Below, piece after piece: positions 24,665 to 36,199 of a stretch of DNA of 64,000 bases. This stretch comes from Corbicula japonica. Taxonomy: Eukaryota > Mollusca > Bivalvia > Venerida > Cyrenidae. Position 1 is the first letter of the stretch. Every line of letters starts with the position of its first letter. The notes beneath the pieces were generated by a model. That model had not been told where the DNA came from, made no database searches, and was given only the letters and a program-made list of their open reading frames with translations. The stretch is from positions 62,001 through 126,000 of the forward strand of contig JAZAYU010000701.1 of assembly GCA_038501625.1 (NCBI GenBank), given 5' to 3'. Made by a program: the position numbers and the translations under genes.

Positions 24665-24752
<88 letters not shown>
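24665..24752. repeat. TA microsatellite
   Basis: About 44 uninterrupted TA units starting exactly at the family C end. Confidence 0.95.
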
Positions 24753-24753
<1 letters not shown>

Positions 24754-24952
24754 TTAGCTTCCTTATATGACAAACACAAACCAGTTATTGTTTATAGATA
24801 ACTTGCGAGTGACGTAAAGGATGACCGATTTACCTTAATTATGGTTTGTGATGTTGTTGCTGGTACTGTTTTTGTTGTTGTTATACTACGATTTATGTAC
24901 TGTTTAAATGTTGAAGATAATCTCTGCTGTTGTACGAATCAAATTATTATAG

Positions 24953-26580
24953 CCCCGCAAACCTTAGTTTAGGGATATATAGGAGTCATCATCCGGTTGG
25001 TTAGTTGGGTGGTCGGTCTGTGGCACTTACTACGTCAACAGTTTTCAAGATATCGACTTGAAACTTTAAACATATGTTCGTGACTACATTTGCGCGAACT
25101 ATTTTTTATGTGGATCAGTCCATTATTTTTCGGAGGGGAGAGCGATTTAACAAAATCTTGAGACGCAAACTACTTCTACAGTTTTTAAGATATTGACTTG
25201 AAACTTTATACATATGTTCGGCATGAAGTGTAGATGTGCGTGACATATTTTTCGTGTGGATCAGTTCATTATTTTTTGCAGGGGACATGATTTAACAAAA
25301 TCGTGTTATGCAAACTTCTACACTTACTACGTCAACAGTTTTCAAGATAGCGACTTGAAACTTTAAACATATGTTCGTGAGTACATTTGCGCAAACTTTT
25401 TTTTCTCATGTGAATCAGTCCATTATATTTCGGATGGGAGCACGATTCAACAAAATCTTGTGACGCGAACTACTTCTACAGTTTTTAAGATATTGACTTG
25501 AAACTTTATACATATGTTCAGCATGAAGAGTAAATGTGCGTGACATATTTTTTGTGTGGATCAGTCTATTATGTTTTGCAGGGGAAATGATTTAACAAAA
25601 TCGTGTTATTCAAACTTCTACACTTACTACGTCAAGAGTTTTCAGGATATCGACTTGAAACTTTAAACATATGTTCATGAGTACATTTGTGCAAATTTGT
25701 TTTTTCAGTTTGCTCAGTCCATTATTTTTTGGAGGGGAGCACGATTCAACAAAATCTTGTGACGCGAACTACTTATACAGTTTTTAAGATATTGACTTGA
25801 AACTTTATACATATGTTCGGCATGAAGAGAAGATGTGCGTGACATATTTTTCGTGTGGATCAGTCCATTATTTTTTGCAGGGGACATGATTTAACAAAAT
25901 CGTGTTATGCAAACTTCTACAGTTTTCAAGATATCGACTTGAAACTAAAATTGACTGTTCGCATGAAGTGCGCATGTAAGCGACATATTTTTTGTGGATC
26001 AGTCCATTATTTTTGGAGGGGAGCATTATTTAACAAAATCTTTTATTTAAAAACTTATGACGCAAACTACTTCTCCAGTTTTCAAACTTTAAACATACTT
26101 TGTTTCATGTGGATCAGTCCATTATTTTTTAGCAGGGGAGCATGATTCAACAAAATCTTGTGACACGAACAACTTCTACAGTTTTTAAGATATTAACTTG
26201 AAACTTTAAACACATGTTCGGCATGAAGTGTAGATGACATATTTTTCGTGTGGATCAGTCCATTATTTTTTGCAGGGGACATGATTTAACAAAATCGTGT
26301 TATGCAAACTTCTACAGTTTTCAAGATATCGACTTGAAACTGAAATCATATGTTCTGCATAAAGTGCGCATGTAAGTGACATATTTTTTATGGATCAGTC
26401 CATTATTTGTTGCAGGGAGCATTATTTAACAAAATCTTATGACGAAAACTACTTCTCCAGTTTTCAAACTTTAACATACGTATATGAGTAGATTTGCATG
26501 ACATTTTTTTTCATTTGGATCAGTCCATTATTTTAGAAGGGGAGCACGATTCAACAAAACCTTGTGACGTCAACTAGTTG
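24953..26580 (-). mobile_element. Hairpin-capped tandem-array element, ~300-bp unit
   Basis: A stem at 24953-24974 (CCCCGCAAAC pairing with GTTTAGGG) is followed by a GGTT/GGTC-rich linker (24996-25021) and then a tandem array. ACTACGTCAACAGTTTTCAAG-type blocks recur near 25029, 25325 and 25627. Half-units of ~150 bp share TTGACTTGAAACTTTA, TGGATCAGTCCATTAT and ATTTAACAAAATC. The order cap, short-period linker, array resembles the arrays at 28490 and 61967. Orientation is given with the cap as 3' end by analogy with 28490-30085. No coding sequence. Confidence 0.6.
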
Positions 26581-26699
26581 ATTAAGATAAATGACAATAA
26601 ATGATAAACCCATGCCTCCAGATGTCTTAATTTTGTGTTTCAAAAAAGCTCAAATGCACTTAAGAAATGGCTTCCCAATGGTATATAAATTGCTATCTT

Positions 26700-26805
26700 C
26701 CAGAAGCTTCGGGGGGCTTCGACCCTCTTGTCCCCCCCCCCCCCCCCAGGGCTTTGCCCTGGACCTACCGGGGGCCCTGGCGGCCCCCTGGACCCCCAGC
26801 AAATT
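26700..26805. repeat. GC-rich island with C homopolymer
   Basis: A ~100-base GC-rich block in AT-rich surroundings, with a run of about 15 C followed by self-complementary GGGCTTTGCCC and GGGGGCCCTGGCGGCCCCC. It is likely the end of a dispersed element and is not coding. Confidence 0.5.
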
Positions 26806-26879
26806 TTCAGGATTTCAATTTTTTTCAACTTTCACCTTTATACTCTGATAAAGCAGTATTGCGGGGGTATTAATCACCT

Positions 26880-27500
26880 TCAGTGATAGCTCTAGTTTTG
26901 ATTCTATCCATAATGATCTGTATTTTTCAACAGCTAAGTTTAAAGCCCCAGCCCTAAACTTAAGTAAGAATATATTATTGAAAAATCATATTTGTCCATA
27001 TAGATTCCAATATATAAACTCTCTAACAGAACACAAAAGGTACGATCGAATTCATACTTTTAGACGGGATTTTCAATGTTTAATTATCGTTAACGAACTT
27101 TTAAGAAGCTAAATATAATTGAGGTATTTTTAGCACAGACGAAGAGACCACTTCTTGCGCGATGTCGATTTCTGTGACGTTTCGGAAATCCCACTTTCGC
27201 TTTTAGTCGCGCGGACCAAATTTATTTTAGTAAATAAAAATTTCATTAGCCCGAACTAATGCTCCAAACGTGTGCCTATAGTTCCAAATACATGTAATAT
27301 TTCATACAAGAGCGGGTTAAATTGAAGTAATGCCGCTTTAAAATGTTTGTGAAAGTTTTTATTAAAACTAAAAGGAAATGGTAAAATAAATTTATTTAAA
27401 CTACCTCCTTTTGTTTTCCTAAACCATATTTTAAACAGCTGTTCTGCCATACAGTTATGAGAATTTATCTCATTGAATCTGTCGAGATGTCAGCTGTAGT
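26880..27500. other. Intergenic, no gene recognised
   Basis: No supported feature. Confidence 0.4.
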
Positions 27501-27508
27501 GTCATACG

Positions 27509-27751
27509 GTGATTGTGTGTTTTGTTACGTGTCCTTTTAGGTTTGTTGATAAAGTATTACTACCTGGAAACCTTGCACCATATTTGGAGGTTCTTTGTGC
27601 TAATGCTAAAAGTGCTCTCTTGCCAGATCGCGGATTGTTTGTCCGCGGGAACCGAGCAAGGGATTTGTCGGGCCATGCATGTTTTACAAATACCATGAAA
27701 ATATTTAGCGAGCGCATGATGGCATTTGACATTTAACAAGACCTTTCTCAC
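27509..27751. other. Stop-poor segment on both strands, unknown
   Basis: Frames of 60-76 codons are open on both strands across the same 240 bases, which are richer in GC than their surroundings. None shows a known domain. A CCTTTTAG at 27533-27540 could act as an acceptor on the plus strand, but no partner exon is recognised. It may be a piece of an unrecognised element. Confidence 0.2.
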
Positions 27752-28147
27752 CCACTAAATTTTGTTCGCATTAGCTCGACTTTTTAAAGAATAAGGGAGC
27801 TATCCTACTTACCCCGGTCTCATTGTTTTGTGTAAAAACAAAATTTGCCCTTGGTTCATATTTTCTAAACTTCTTGAGATATCAATTTGAAAATTGGAAT
27901 TATATTATTGCCAACAAGTTCCATAGTGTATTTTTAATTTTATAAAATAAGGTTTTAAGTCTTTATGCCAGAACAATAAATACTGTAGATTTAACCTAAA
28001 GGTGTTACTTTTTCGGTAAGTTGTAATTTTATAGATATATTGATCTTTTCATACACTTTTTAAAGCCTTTAATTTAATAACCGAACTCAGGAAATACAGC
28101 CTGCCTGCATAGCCAAAACTTAGACAAGAAGAACATCATAAACAATT

Positions 28148-28381
28148 GGGGCAAGCCACGTGAAAATGTATCTTCTGTCATATTTGGTTACATTTTGGTT
28201 GTTAATATTATATTTGACAAAAACTTAAAACTATCTATTATTTTACAATTACAAAAAGTTCATTTTTATACACATGTTTACAAAAAATGTTTTATAATTC
28301 GGTAAGCCTAAAAATTGATGTCGTCTGCCGAACTTAATGACGTCATTTCAAGGATTGACGTCAACTGTTCGAAGGTAGAAT
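28148..28381 (+). mobile_element. MITE family D, right end degraded
   Basis: Starts GGGGCAAGCCACGTGAAAA and holds GTCGTCTGCCGAACTTAATG, a TGACGTCA palindrome (about 28338-28345) and CTGTTCGAAGGTA. The outer ~15 bases of the right inverted end are lost. See 41601 and 61353 for better copies. Confidence 0.65.
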
Positions 28382-28421
28382 ATCAAAAGTGTAAGGAACC
28401 TTTTCGTTATGTTTTAAAAAG

Positions 28422-28489
28422 TGATATATACATATGGGAAATGGCCACATCCAGCAGACAAAGCCATCCCACACAGCCAAGAAGTAAAA
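28422..28489 (-). mobile_element. Penelope-like 3' fragment, left half of a split copy
   Basis: CATATGGGAAATGGCCACAT and ATCCCACACAGCCAAGAAG correspond in reverse to the last ~70 bases of the tail. The next part of the tail resumes at 30090. Confidence 0.6.
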
Positions 28490-30085
28490 AACAAGAGGGT
28501 CCAAAATTAAGACCGCTAGAATGTGTACAAGCTTTTTCGATAATTTGACCTAGCGACCTACTTTTCACCTGACCCTGTTTCGAAGACCTAGATATCTTTG
28601 CATTGAGATAAACATTCTGACCAAGCTTAAAGAAGATCGCCCCAAAACAAAGACCGCTAGAGTGCGGCCGAGCTTTTTCTATAATTTGACCTAATGACCT
28701 AGTTTTCAAGTTCACATGACCCATTTACAACCATGACCTAGATATCATTGAGATAAACATTCTAACCAAGTTTAAAAAAAATTGAACCAAAATTAAGGCT
28801 GTTAGAGTGCAGGCAAGCTTTTTATAAAACTTAACCTTGTGACCAAGTTTTCAAGGTCACATGACCCTCTTTCGAACTTGACCTGGATATTATTGAGATT
28901 AACATTTTGACCAACTTTGAAGAAGATCAGATCAAAATTAAGACCGCTTGAGTGCGGACAAGATCTTTTTTATAATTTGACCCAGTGACCTAGATTTTAA
29001 GGTCACATGACCCAGTTTCGAACTAGACCTAGATATCATTGAGATAAATATTCTGAACAAGTTTGAAGAAGATTAACTAAAAAAAGGACCGCTAGAGTGC
29101 AAACAAGATTTTTTATATTTGGATCTAGTGACCTAGTTTTAAGGGTCACATGACCCAGTTACAAACATGAACTAGATATCATTGAGATAGACATTCTGAT
29201 CAAGTCTGAAGAAGATTGGATCAAAATAAAGACTTCTAGTGTGCGGACAAGCTTTTTCTATAATTTGACCTAGTGACATAGTTTTCAAGATCACATGACC
29301 CACTTTCAAATTTGAACTAGATATCATTTAGAACATTATGACCAAGTTTGAAGAAGATCGGAACAAAATTAGGACTGCTAGAGTGCAGACAAGCTTTTTA
29401 TATAATTTCACCTAGTGACCTAGATTTAAAGATCAATTGACCAAGTTTCGAACTTGACCTAGATATTATTGAGATTAACATTTTGACCAAGTTTGAAGAT
29501 CGGAAAAAAATTAAGACCGCTAGAGTGCGGACAACCTTTTTCTATCATTTGACCTAGTGACCTAGATTTCAAGGTCGCATGACCCAGTTTCGAACTTGAC
29601 CTAGAAATCATTGAGATAAACATTCTGACCAAGTTTGAGGAAGATCCTGCTAAAATTAAGACCGCTAGAGTTCGGACAAGCTTTTTCTTTAATTTGACCT
29701 AGTGATCTAGTTTTAAGGGCCACATGACCCAGTTACAAAACTGACCTAGATATCATTGAGATTGAAGAAGCTGTGACCAAAATTTAGACTGCTAGAGTGC
29801 GGACAAGCTTTTTCTATAAATAGTGACTTAGTTTTCAAGGTCACCTGACCCAGTTTCAAAGTTGGACTAGATATCATGGAGATAAACATTCTGACCAAGT
29901 TTGAAGAAGATGGCCTTGAACTAAGATCGCTAGAGCGCGGCCTAGATTTTTCTATAATTTGACCTAGTGACCTAGTTTTCAAGGTCTACAATTTGCAGAC
30001 AACAATTGTGAACGGACGACGAACGGACGACGGATGAAAGGCGATCACAAAAGCTCATCCTGTCACTATGTGACAGGTGGGCTAA
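28490..30085 (+). mobile_element. Hairpin-ended tandem-array element (Helitron-like, non-autonomous)
   Basis: About ten units of ~140-146 bp carry GACCGCTAGAGTGCGGAC, TTTGACCTAGTGACCTAG, AAGGTCACATGACCCAG and TAGATATCATTGAGATAAAC. Next come GACGAACGGACGACGG-type repeats (30010-30035), then a perfect 8-bp stem CCTGTCAC/GTGACAGG around TAT (30059-30077), then TGGG and CTAA (30082-30085). A short hairpin a few bases upstream of terminal CTRR is the hallmark of Helitron 3' ends. Array-bearing non-autonomous elements of this sort (pearl and relatives) are known in bivalves. It encodes no protein and sits inside a Penelope-like tail copy. The left boundary is approximate. Confidence 0.65.
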
Positions 30086-30089
30086 AACG

Positions 30090-30227
30090 ATAGGAGCATG
30101 GCCATACAATGATACAATGATCAGTTTAAAAATAGACGCCACAAACATTTAACGAAAGTAAAGACCTGGGGGGAAACGCCTTGGAACGGTCAGTGGCAAA
30201 CTTATTTGCTACTAGGGATTTAAGTTG
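30090..30227 (-). mobile_element. Penelope-like 3' fragment, right half of a split copy
   Basis: GGAGCATGGCC, ACAATGATCAGTTTAAAAAT, CGCCTTGGAACGGTCAGTGG and GGGATTTAAG continue the tail that stops at 28489. Together the halves show that the array element inserted into, or expanded within, one copy. Confidence 0.65.
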
Positions 30228-30229
30228 AA

Positions 30230-32365
30230 GTTAATTTGTGATCCTGGCCCAAAGAAGATTGGCTTGATTCAGGGTTTTAGCAATCACGAAATCAAGCGAA
30301 AATGTATTTTTGTGAAGTTTAACGTCATTCATTGAAATTTCGTCATAACATTTTGAAGCTGATATGAAAACAATATTTAGTCAATTTTTGTGTAAAAAAT
30401 AATGACTTTTCCAAACAAAGTAACAACCGCAAAATGTCCAAAATATCACCTATTGACTGAATTGGCAAACTATAACAGCAGTGCTATTATATTGACCGAG
30501 TAGGAAAAGGAAATCAAACACGACACACACGTCGAGGTTAATAAAATATTGTGCATTATATTAAAAAGATCCAGCTAAATGCTTTAAGAAAAAAAAGAAA
30601 CACATTACATTAACATAAGCTACTTTATAAAAGTACTCGATTAAATAGGCATTTTTTTAATTTGGAAAGAATATAGAATTCTCTTTGTAGATTAATTTTT
30701 TAAATGATATAATAGCGACAAAGAGATGAACATTAAACCAAAAAGCAATACGTGCTTTTGTGTTTTGAATTTCATACGTTGTTATTTGACTAACTTTGAA
30801 AACAATAAAAATCAGTGAAGCAAATTTGACAATATTATTTTTGTGTTAATCAAGTACTCAACTTATTTATTTAATATTGGGCTGACTGTCAAATGATACA
30901 AAAATTGCAATCCTTCAGTCCTATTTTACTATGAGAGGTTGTGTTTTCTGAGAGTGGCGATTACTTTTATGCATAATCCACATTGTAGACTTGAAAATAA
31001 CGGGTTCCTTGCTTAGTTATGGATGAAACAATACGTCTGATATTTGCATTTACAGGCATTTGCCGTTGCAAATAGATGTCTGCTAAATAAAAGAAATTGG
31101 AATTTACATTATTATTTAAAGACAGTCTTTTTATCTTATGTCTTAATATCTTCCGAAAACGAGAAATACAGACGCAATGAGTTTCTGGCAAATATATACT
31201 TACAACGAGATAAGTAGATAGACAAGACACGTGATGCAATGTTTTTATAACCAAACATGATCTTATGAAGGATATTGGCGCTTATAATATTTTCAAGCGA
31301 CCAATACTCATCAAGAAAAAAACTGGCGATATCGAATTTGTAAAGCATTTTGCTGATAAGCCATTACTTAAATGTATGTGACTGTCATGTTATCGCTGAC
31401 GTTCTATACCGGTAATGATTACATATGATACATAACATACGATACATAACAAAACATTAAACAAGTACACTTAACAACTTTGCAAAGTATACACTTTCAT
31501 ACTGGGGCATTAATGGCTTGATTTTTGGCTTATTCCCCTAAAACTTTTTATAAACCATGTCATGAATACTAACTGATCACTAGGTCAAATTATATAAAAT
31601 GACAGACAACTGACTGCTCAAAATCATTTAGAATACTGACACCAACAGAATACAAATTCACAAAATCAGTTAATAAAGCGTATGGTCAACTTAATAAACG
31701 AATTACGCGTACATATAAATGAACATTTGGAACCTAGAAATATGTTATTCTTCTATGTCTGTTAAATTAAATTCATTTCATTCTAATCTTAATGTTTTAT
31801 GGCTTTTTATAGCCCAACCAACTTTTTGAGCAAACCAGTTTGAATGCGTAAAATGTAGTCGCCTATATTTTACTTTTCCAATATGCCTGTTATATTCGAC
31901 CTAATTTTCTAATAAATCAGTTAGTATTTATTGCATTATTATTGAATGTTTTAGAGAAATAGTTCAATTATCAACCCAGTAATAACCCAGTACGAAGGTG
32001 TATACTTAAAAAAGTTGTTAAGTGTATAACAAACGTGTATTTCCAATTAAATACAGCAAATCATAACAGGAACATTACCTTTTGTAAACATTTGAAAGCT
32101 ATTGCAAAATGTTCATTACTCCGGTTGGTGGTAATACACAGGTGTGAAAAATGAGGACTTTGGCTCAAGTCATTTTTGATAACCGAACTTAAAGTTCTTG
32201 ATCAATATATTATTTGATAAGGTTATAAAAGCAGAGATATTAAGGAGTGTTAAATTTAAATGTGCTGAGTATCTGTCAAAACGATAAAATTTAAAAACAT
32301 TTTTGAAAACATTGTGTTCAAGTATCTTTAATAGAAATCAAAGCGGATGTGAATGATATAAACTA
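30230..32365. other. Intergenic, no gene recognised
   Basis: AT-rich. Overlapping minus-strand frames at 30967-31348 have no recognisable domain or splice context and are left uncalled. Confidence 0.45.
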
Positions 32366-32371
32366 TACTTA

Positions 32372-32447
32372 AAGAAATTAGAAACGCAACTTAGTTAAAC
32401 ACGTAATATTTTTCGTGTTTAAGGAGGTTGCGTTTTTAATTTTTTAG
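32372..32447. repeat. Foldback repeat
   Basis: AAATTAGAAACGCAAC and TTAAACACG on the left face CGTGTTTAA and GTTGCGTTTTTAATTT on the right, giving a long imperfect hairpin with a short loop. Confidence 0.65.
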
Positions 32448-32840
32448 TATTTTTTTCTATTAAGAGCATAAAAGATGAAGTTAGTTTTGCACATTTTAAA
32501 TGTTTCCTCCATTTGTGCAACTACAAAAAACTCTAGTTGATTGAGGAAACGAGAAAGGAAGAAACACGCAACAACTGGTGAGTAAAAATAAAATGTTATT
32601 CAACAAAACGTGCAGGAAAAGGCGAAGAAAAGGATGTCTTGAACTTTACACACTTAAACATTCTTTTTAATAGGGATGTCAACGGATATCCGAATATCCG
32701 GATATCCGTTCGGATCATCGGATATCCGGATCGAAATCGATATGGATATTCGTTTGCAAAAGCTTTAAATTTTATGTATTGGCCTTTTTGCTAAAATCAT
32801 TCTGCTGTCATTGTGCGTTCAAGCATAAGCACGTAAAACA

Positions 32841-33075
32841 TATACTACTCAAAATGTGATAGGGATCGCTTTCCGTTTTATCCCGAATTATTGCCCCTAC
32901 CAAGTTTCAACCGCTGTTTCACTTCAAAAGTTTGACGGCTTATTCTTTGTTTGGCACATAGCTGATGTCAAATGAACATATTTTCAGAATCACAGCAAAT
33001 ATATTATCGTTTTAACCTTATGTAAGAAAGAAACACAATATCTTAAGTGATCCTTATTAAATTTTGAGTAGTATA
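32841..33075. mobile_element. MITE with TATACTACTCAAAAT ends
   Basis: A perfect 15-bp inverted repeat TATACTACTCAAAAT at 32841-32855 and 33061-33075, with further partial pairing (GGGATC inside). About 235 bp and no coding. The outer TA could be the target duplication of a Tc1/mariner-type element. Confidence 0.7.
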
Positions 33076-33119
33076 ATATCGAGAGATGATGACACGCAGT
33101 AAATTGGGCTTCACAGTTT

Positions 33120-33530
33120 TAGAAAAATGCTTCGGGAATCGCCACACTTAGAAAACACAGCCTCCAAACGCAGCGAAGAAAACGAGTACAAAGAGCGGGA
33201 AAAAGAGCATGTGTTTATAAGGATATTCATTTCAAATAAGACACTGCAAACAATTAACGAAAACGAGAACCATTGGGGTTACCATCTTGGAACGATCAGT
33301 GGCAAAACAATTTGCCACTGGGGGTTTAAACCAGGTTCTAGGGTTCACCAACCTCACAACTGCCCCATTAAAGGTTCAGGATCTCATATAAACAAACAAG
33401 TACCAATGTCTTAGTGAAATAACTCCAACCCACCCATCAGCTTAACAAAGTTGCATGCAAAAGCACACAAACATATAAAACATAAAAAGCTTATAGCGTT
33501 ACAAAGCCAAAGCGGAGAGTACTGAAAGCA
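33120..33530 (-). mobile_element. 3' fragment of Penelope-like element, reverse
   Basis: GGGAATCGCCACA, ACAGCCTCC, ACCATTGGGGTTACC-like, GGAACGATCAGTGGCAAAAC, GGGGTTTAAACCAGGTTCTA and CAACCTCACAACTGCCCC in tail order. The frame at 33127-33414 is a translation of this repeat, not a gene. Confidence 0.8.
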
Positions 33531-33966
33531 TCGTCTTATTGTTAAAAAATTGTAATAGTCAACATTTGAAGCACCTAAGATATTTTTTGAGTAATTTTTA
33601 ATTAATTATTTTTTTAAATTTTGTTTGAATGACAAGGAATAGAGCTTTTGTTATGTAAACAATTAACAGGTTTACCGGCATTAATCAACTACTCACGTTA
33701 AAATGTTAACTTCGTTTAAGTTCTACAAAATTATTTCTGAAATAGTTTTATTTGATCTCGCAATTTTAACTTATTCAAAGTTTCGTTCTCAAGAAATCGT
33801 TTGTCATGCCTTACATTCTACTGTCTGCTGTTTGGCGATATTGAGTGAGGTAAAATGATAATGAACAAAAACATATGAATATTTCATTCACACATTCAAT
33901 AACCTTTTGAATTCCATTATTTTGCGATATTTATTTTAACAACAGAAAATCGAACATAGTTATTGA

Positions 33967-34155
33967 AAAAAGTGAAATATGCATATCAAGTATCGCCACA
34001 CTCACAAAACACAGCCTCTCCACGCAGCGAAAAATAAGAGAGAAAGAGAGAACATGTTTGATTTTAAGTATGTCAATTCAAATAAAAAAAACAAAACTAG
34101 CGTCTAGGTTCTTTAAAAAAACAGATTTCCCTATAACCCTTCATAAACTTGAGAT
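33967..34155 (-). mobile_element. Penelope-like 3' fragment with internal deletion, reverse
   Basis: GTGAAATATGCATATCAAG and AACACAGCCTCTCCACGCAG are joined near 34095 to TAGCGTCTAGGTTCTTTAAA and AACCCTTCATAAACTTGAG. The middle of the tail is missing. Confidence 0.7.
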
Positions 34156-34421
34156 TATCAAACGTTTTATTGTTTGTGTTTAATAAAATTATTAAAATTA
34201 TGAAGCGTGTTTATGGAAACGACGATTAAATTCTGTCTTTAGAAACGACGATTAGTCCCCGCACATCCGACAATGTTACTTTTGTGTTTAGTACAAAATG
34301 TGTGTATACGGATATCCCTTCGGATCAGGATCCTAAATTCAGCATTCGTTGACATCCTTTCTTTGGGTAATAACAAGCCAAACATGTCTAAAGCCTCTTA
34401 ATTGTCTTAAATCAATAGCAA

Positions 34422-34520
34422 GTTCAAGTTCAAATTTTATTAGGCATAAACAATACAGTTGTTTTGCCCTTAACAATGGCGATTTTTACAAACACAATAC
34501 AATCCAACACATTCATAGAA
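34422..34520 (-). mobile_element. LINE 3' tail, reverse
   Basis: Reverse strand reads TGCCTAATAAAATTTGAACT followed by TTGAACTTG repeats. A polyadenylation-like signal plus short repeated tail is typical of non-LTR 3' ends. No coding part is attached. Confidence 0.5.
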
Positions 34521-34609
34521 GAAAGGCATGTACATAGCAACATATAGGTAGGAAATAATGCATGATATACATAATTTCTAACTTAGCATAACATGGGATT
34601 AAGGACAAC

Positions 34610-35045
34610 TATGAGTACTAATTTAATGCTTCCTAACTCGGTTGCACAACTTGATTTACAGATATTAATTTTTAAATCACTAATGTTGTACTAATTATTG
34701 CTTCCTAACTCGGTTGCACAACTTGATTTACAGATATTAATTTTTAAATCACTAATGTTTTTGCTGTGAAAAAGACGAGTACTAATTATTGTTTCCTAAC
34801 TCGAGGGCATAACTTTATTTACAGATATTAATATTAAATTACTAATGTTTTTGCTAGGAAAAACTACGATTACTCATTATTGTTTACTAACTTGGGTGCG
34901 CAACTTGATTTACAGATATTAATATTAAACGAATAATGTTTTGCTAAGAAAAAATACGAGTACTAATCATTGTTTACTAATTCGGATACGCTAATTAATT
35001 TACTAAAATCAATAATGTTTTTGCTAAAGACAATTACGAGTACTA
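34610..35045 (+). repeat. Irregular tandem array, ~75-100-bp unit, about 5 copies
   Basis: TTGATTTACAGATATTAAT and CACTAATGTTTTTGCT-type blocks recur near 34650, 34722, 34815, 34908 and 34995 with unequal spacing. Confidence 0.8.
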
Positions 35046-35300
35046 GATTAGATACCTTTATTACATGGGTTAATTTAAATTACAGTTACATATAAATAAT
35101 TCTCCTACTGTATATTTGCCCAAACTGTACGAATCTAGTCACCATTATTAGAGGCGTCGCGCCTGAGTTCTGAAAGTAAATTGTGCAATTGATCGACTAG
35201 CTTACTGGAAATCTAAATCTTGTTTTGATTTGGTTTCCCGAACGTGACATCATCTCTTGATTTTACCTATTAACTATTCAATGAAAATATTCGCAGAATC

Positions 35301-35358
35301 ATGGATTTGGTCCTTTTTGGAATTTATATTTATTTGCTAGCTTCAATTAATCTTACAG
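35301..35358 (+). CDS. Exon 1: signal peptide of the receptor
   Basis: ATG at 35301 opens MDLVLFGIYIYLLASINLT, a typical signal peptide with a hydrophobic core. It is followed by one base of a split codon and the donor CAG/GTATTT at 35359. It ends in phase 1, matching the phase-1 start of the Ig-like exon at 38581; the split codon makes Glu. No other upstream ATG with these properties was seen close by. The assignment to this gene is inferred from phase, strand and the need for a secretion signal. Further exons in between are possible but none was recognised in the repeat-filled intron. Confidence 0.55.
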
Positions 35359-36199
35359 GTATTTATCAAAAATGTGCTCAAAATTATGTGTTTTTTGTGT
35401 TTTTGTGTGTGTTATAATTATAAACATAAATATTTTGCAACTTAAAACTTGTGTTAAACTAATTAAGGATTACAACTTCTTTATTCGAGCGTCATAAAAT
35501 ATTTTGACAAATATCGCAAGTTTATTTATCTACGACAACAGAGTTTTAAACCAGAAAGCCGCTTACGATATATTTGTTTGTTTGTCAGTAAGGGCTAATG
35601 TATTTTCATGAAAAGAATAAAAAAAAATTAAGATTGGGTTTCAATCGATAATTAAATATATTAATATAATGTGAATACTAACATTCCTTTATGTTTTGCT
35701 TTTTCATTGTCTTATTTAATCAATGTAAAACTACATTCCATAGCCAGTGTTCTTATTGTACAGAGACAATAAAGAAGTGACATGTTCGTTTTCAATCGTA
35801 TCAACTCGGCGATCTTCGGAAATAAACATAATGTAGAATCACCAAAACGCGATCCGAGTGATTAGTTTTGAATATTATATGATTAAGGTTTATTTACAGC
35901 AGAAATATATATGTCTTTAGAAGAGTTTAGGTACTCAGTGCAATTATAACATTATATTAACCTACAACGTATTTACCTCCCGAAATTAATAATGACGGTA
36001 TCGAGTCCTTGATTAACATAAAAAAAATCAAAACTCATGTATTATAATATTGAACTGCGGAAATAAAGGAGAGAGTTTAATAAAAAACGAACTCGACCTA
36101 TCAGGGATTTAAATTAAAGAATTAGCTCCCATTTGTTTGAAGATTTTATATCACACCATAAAACATGTGGTTAAACAATTTTCGTAATATTATTCAGGT

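Larger units (their letters stand above)
32673..34357. mobile_element. Possible hAT-like element with GGATGTCAACG ends
   Basis: The left end reads GGGATGTCAACGGATATCCG and is followed by clustered GATATCCG palindromes (to about 32750). The right end, read in reverse, begins GGATGTCAACGAATGC and also contains GGATATCC (34310-34318). No target duplication or transposase is visible, and two Penelope-like fragments and a MITE have landed inside. The assignment to hAT is a guess from end sequence only. Confidence 0.35.

Noticed and set aside
26591..26873. Pro-rich frames near 26.7 kb
   Set aside because: They arise from the C homopolymer and GC-rich repeat block, with no start context or homology seen.
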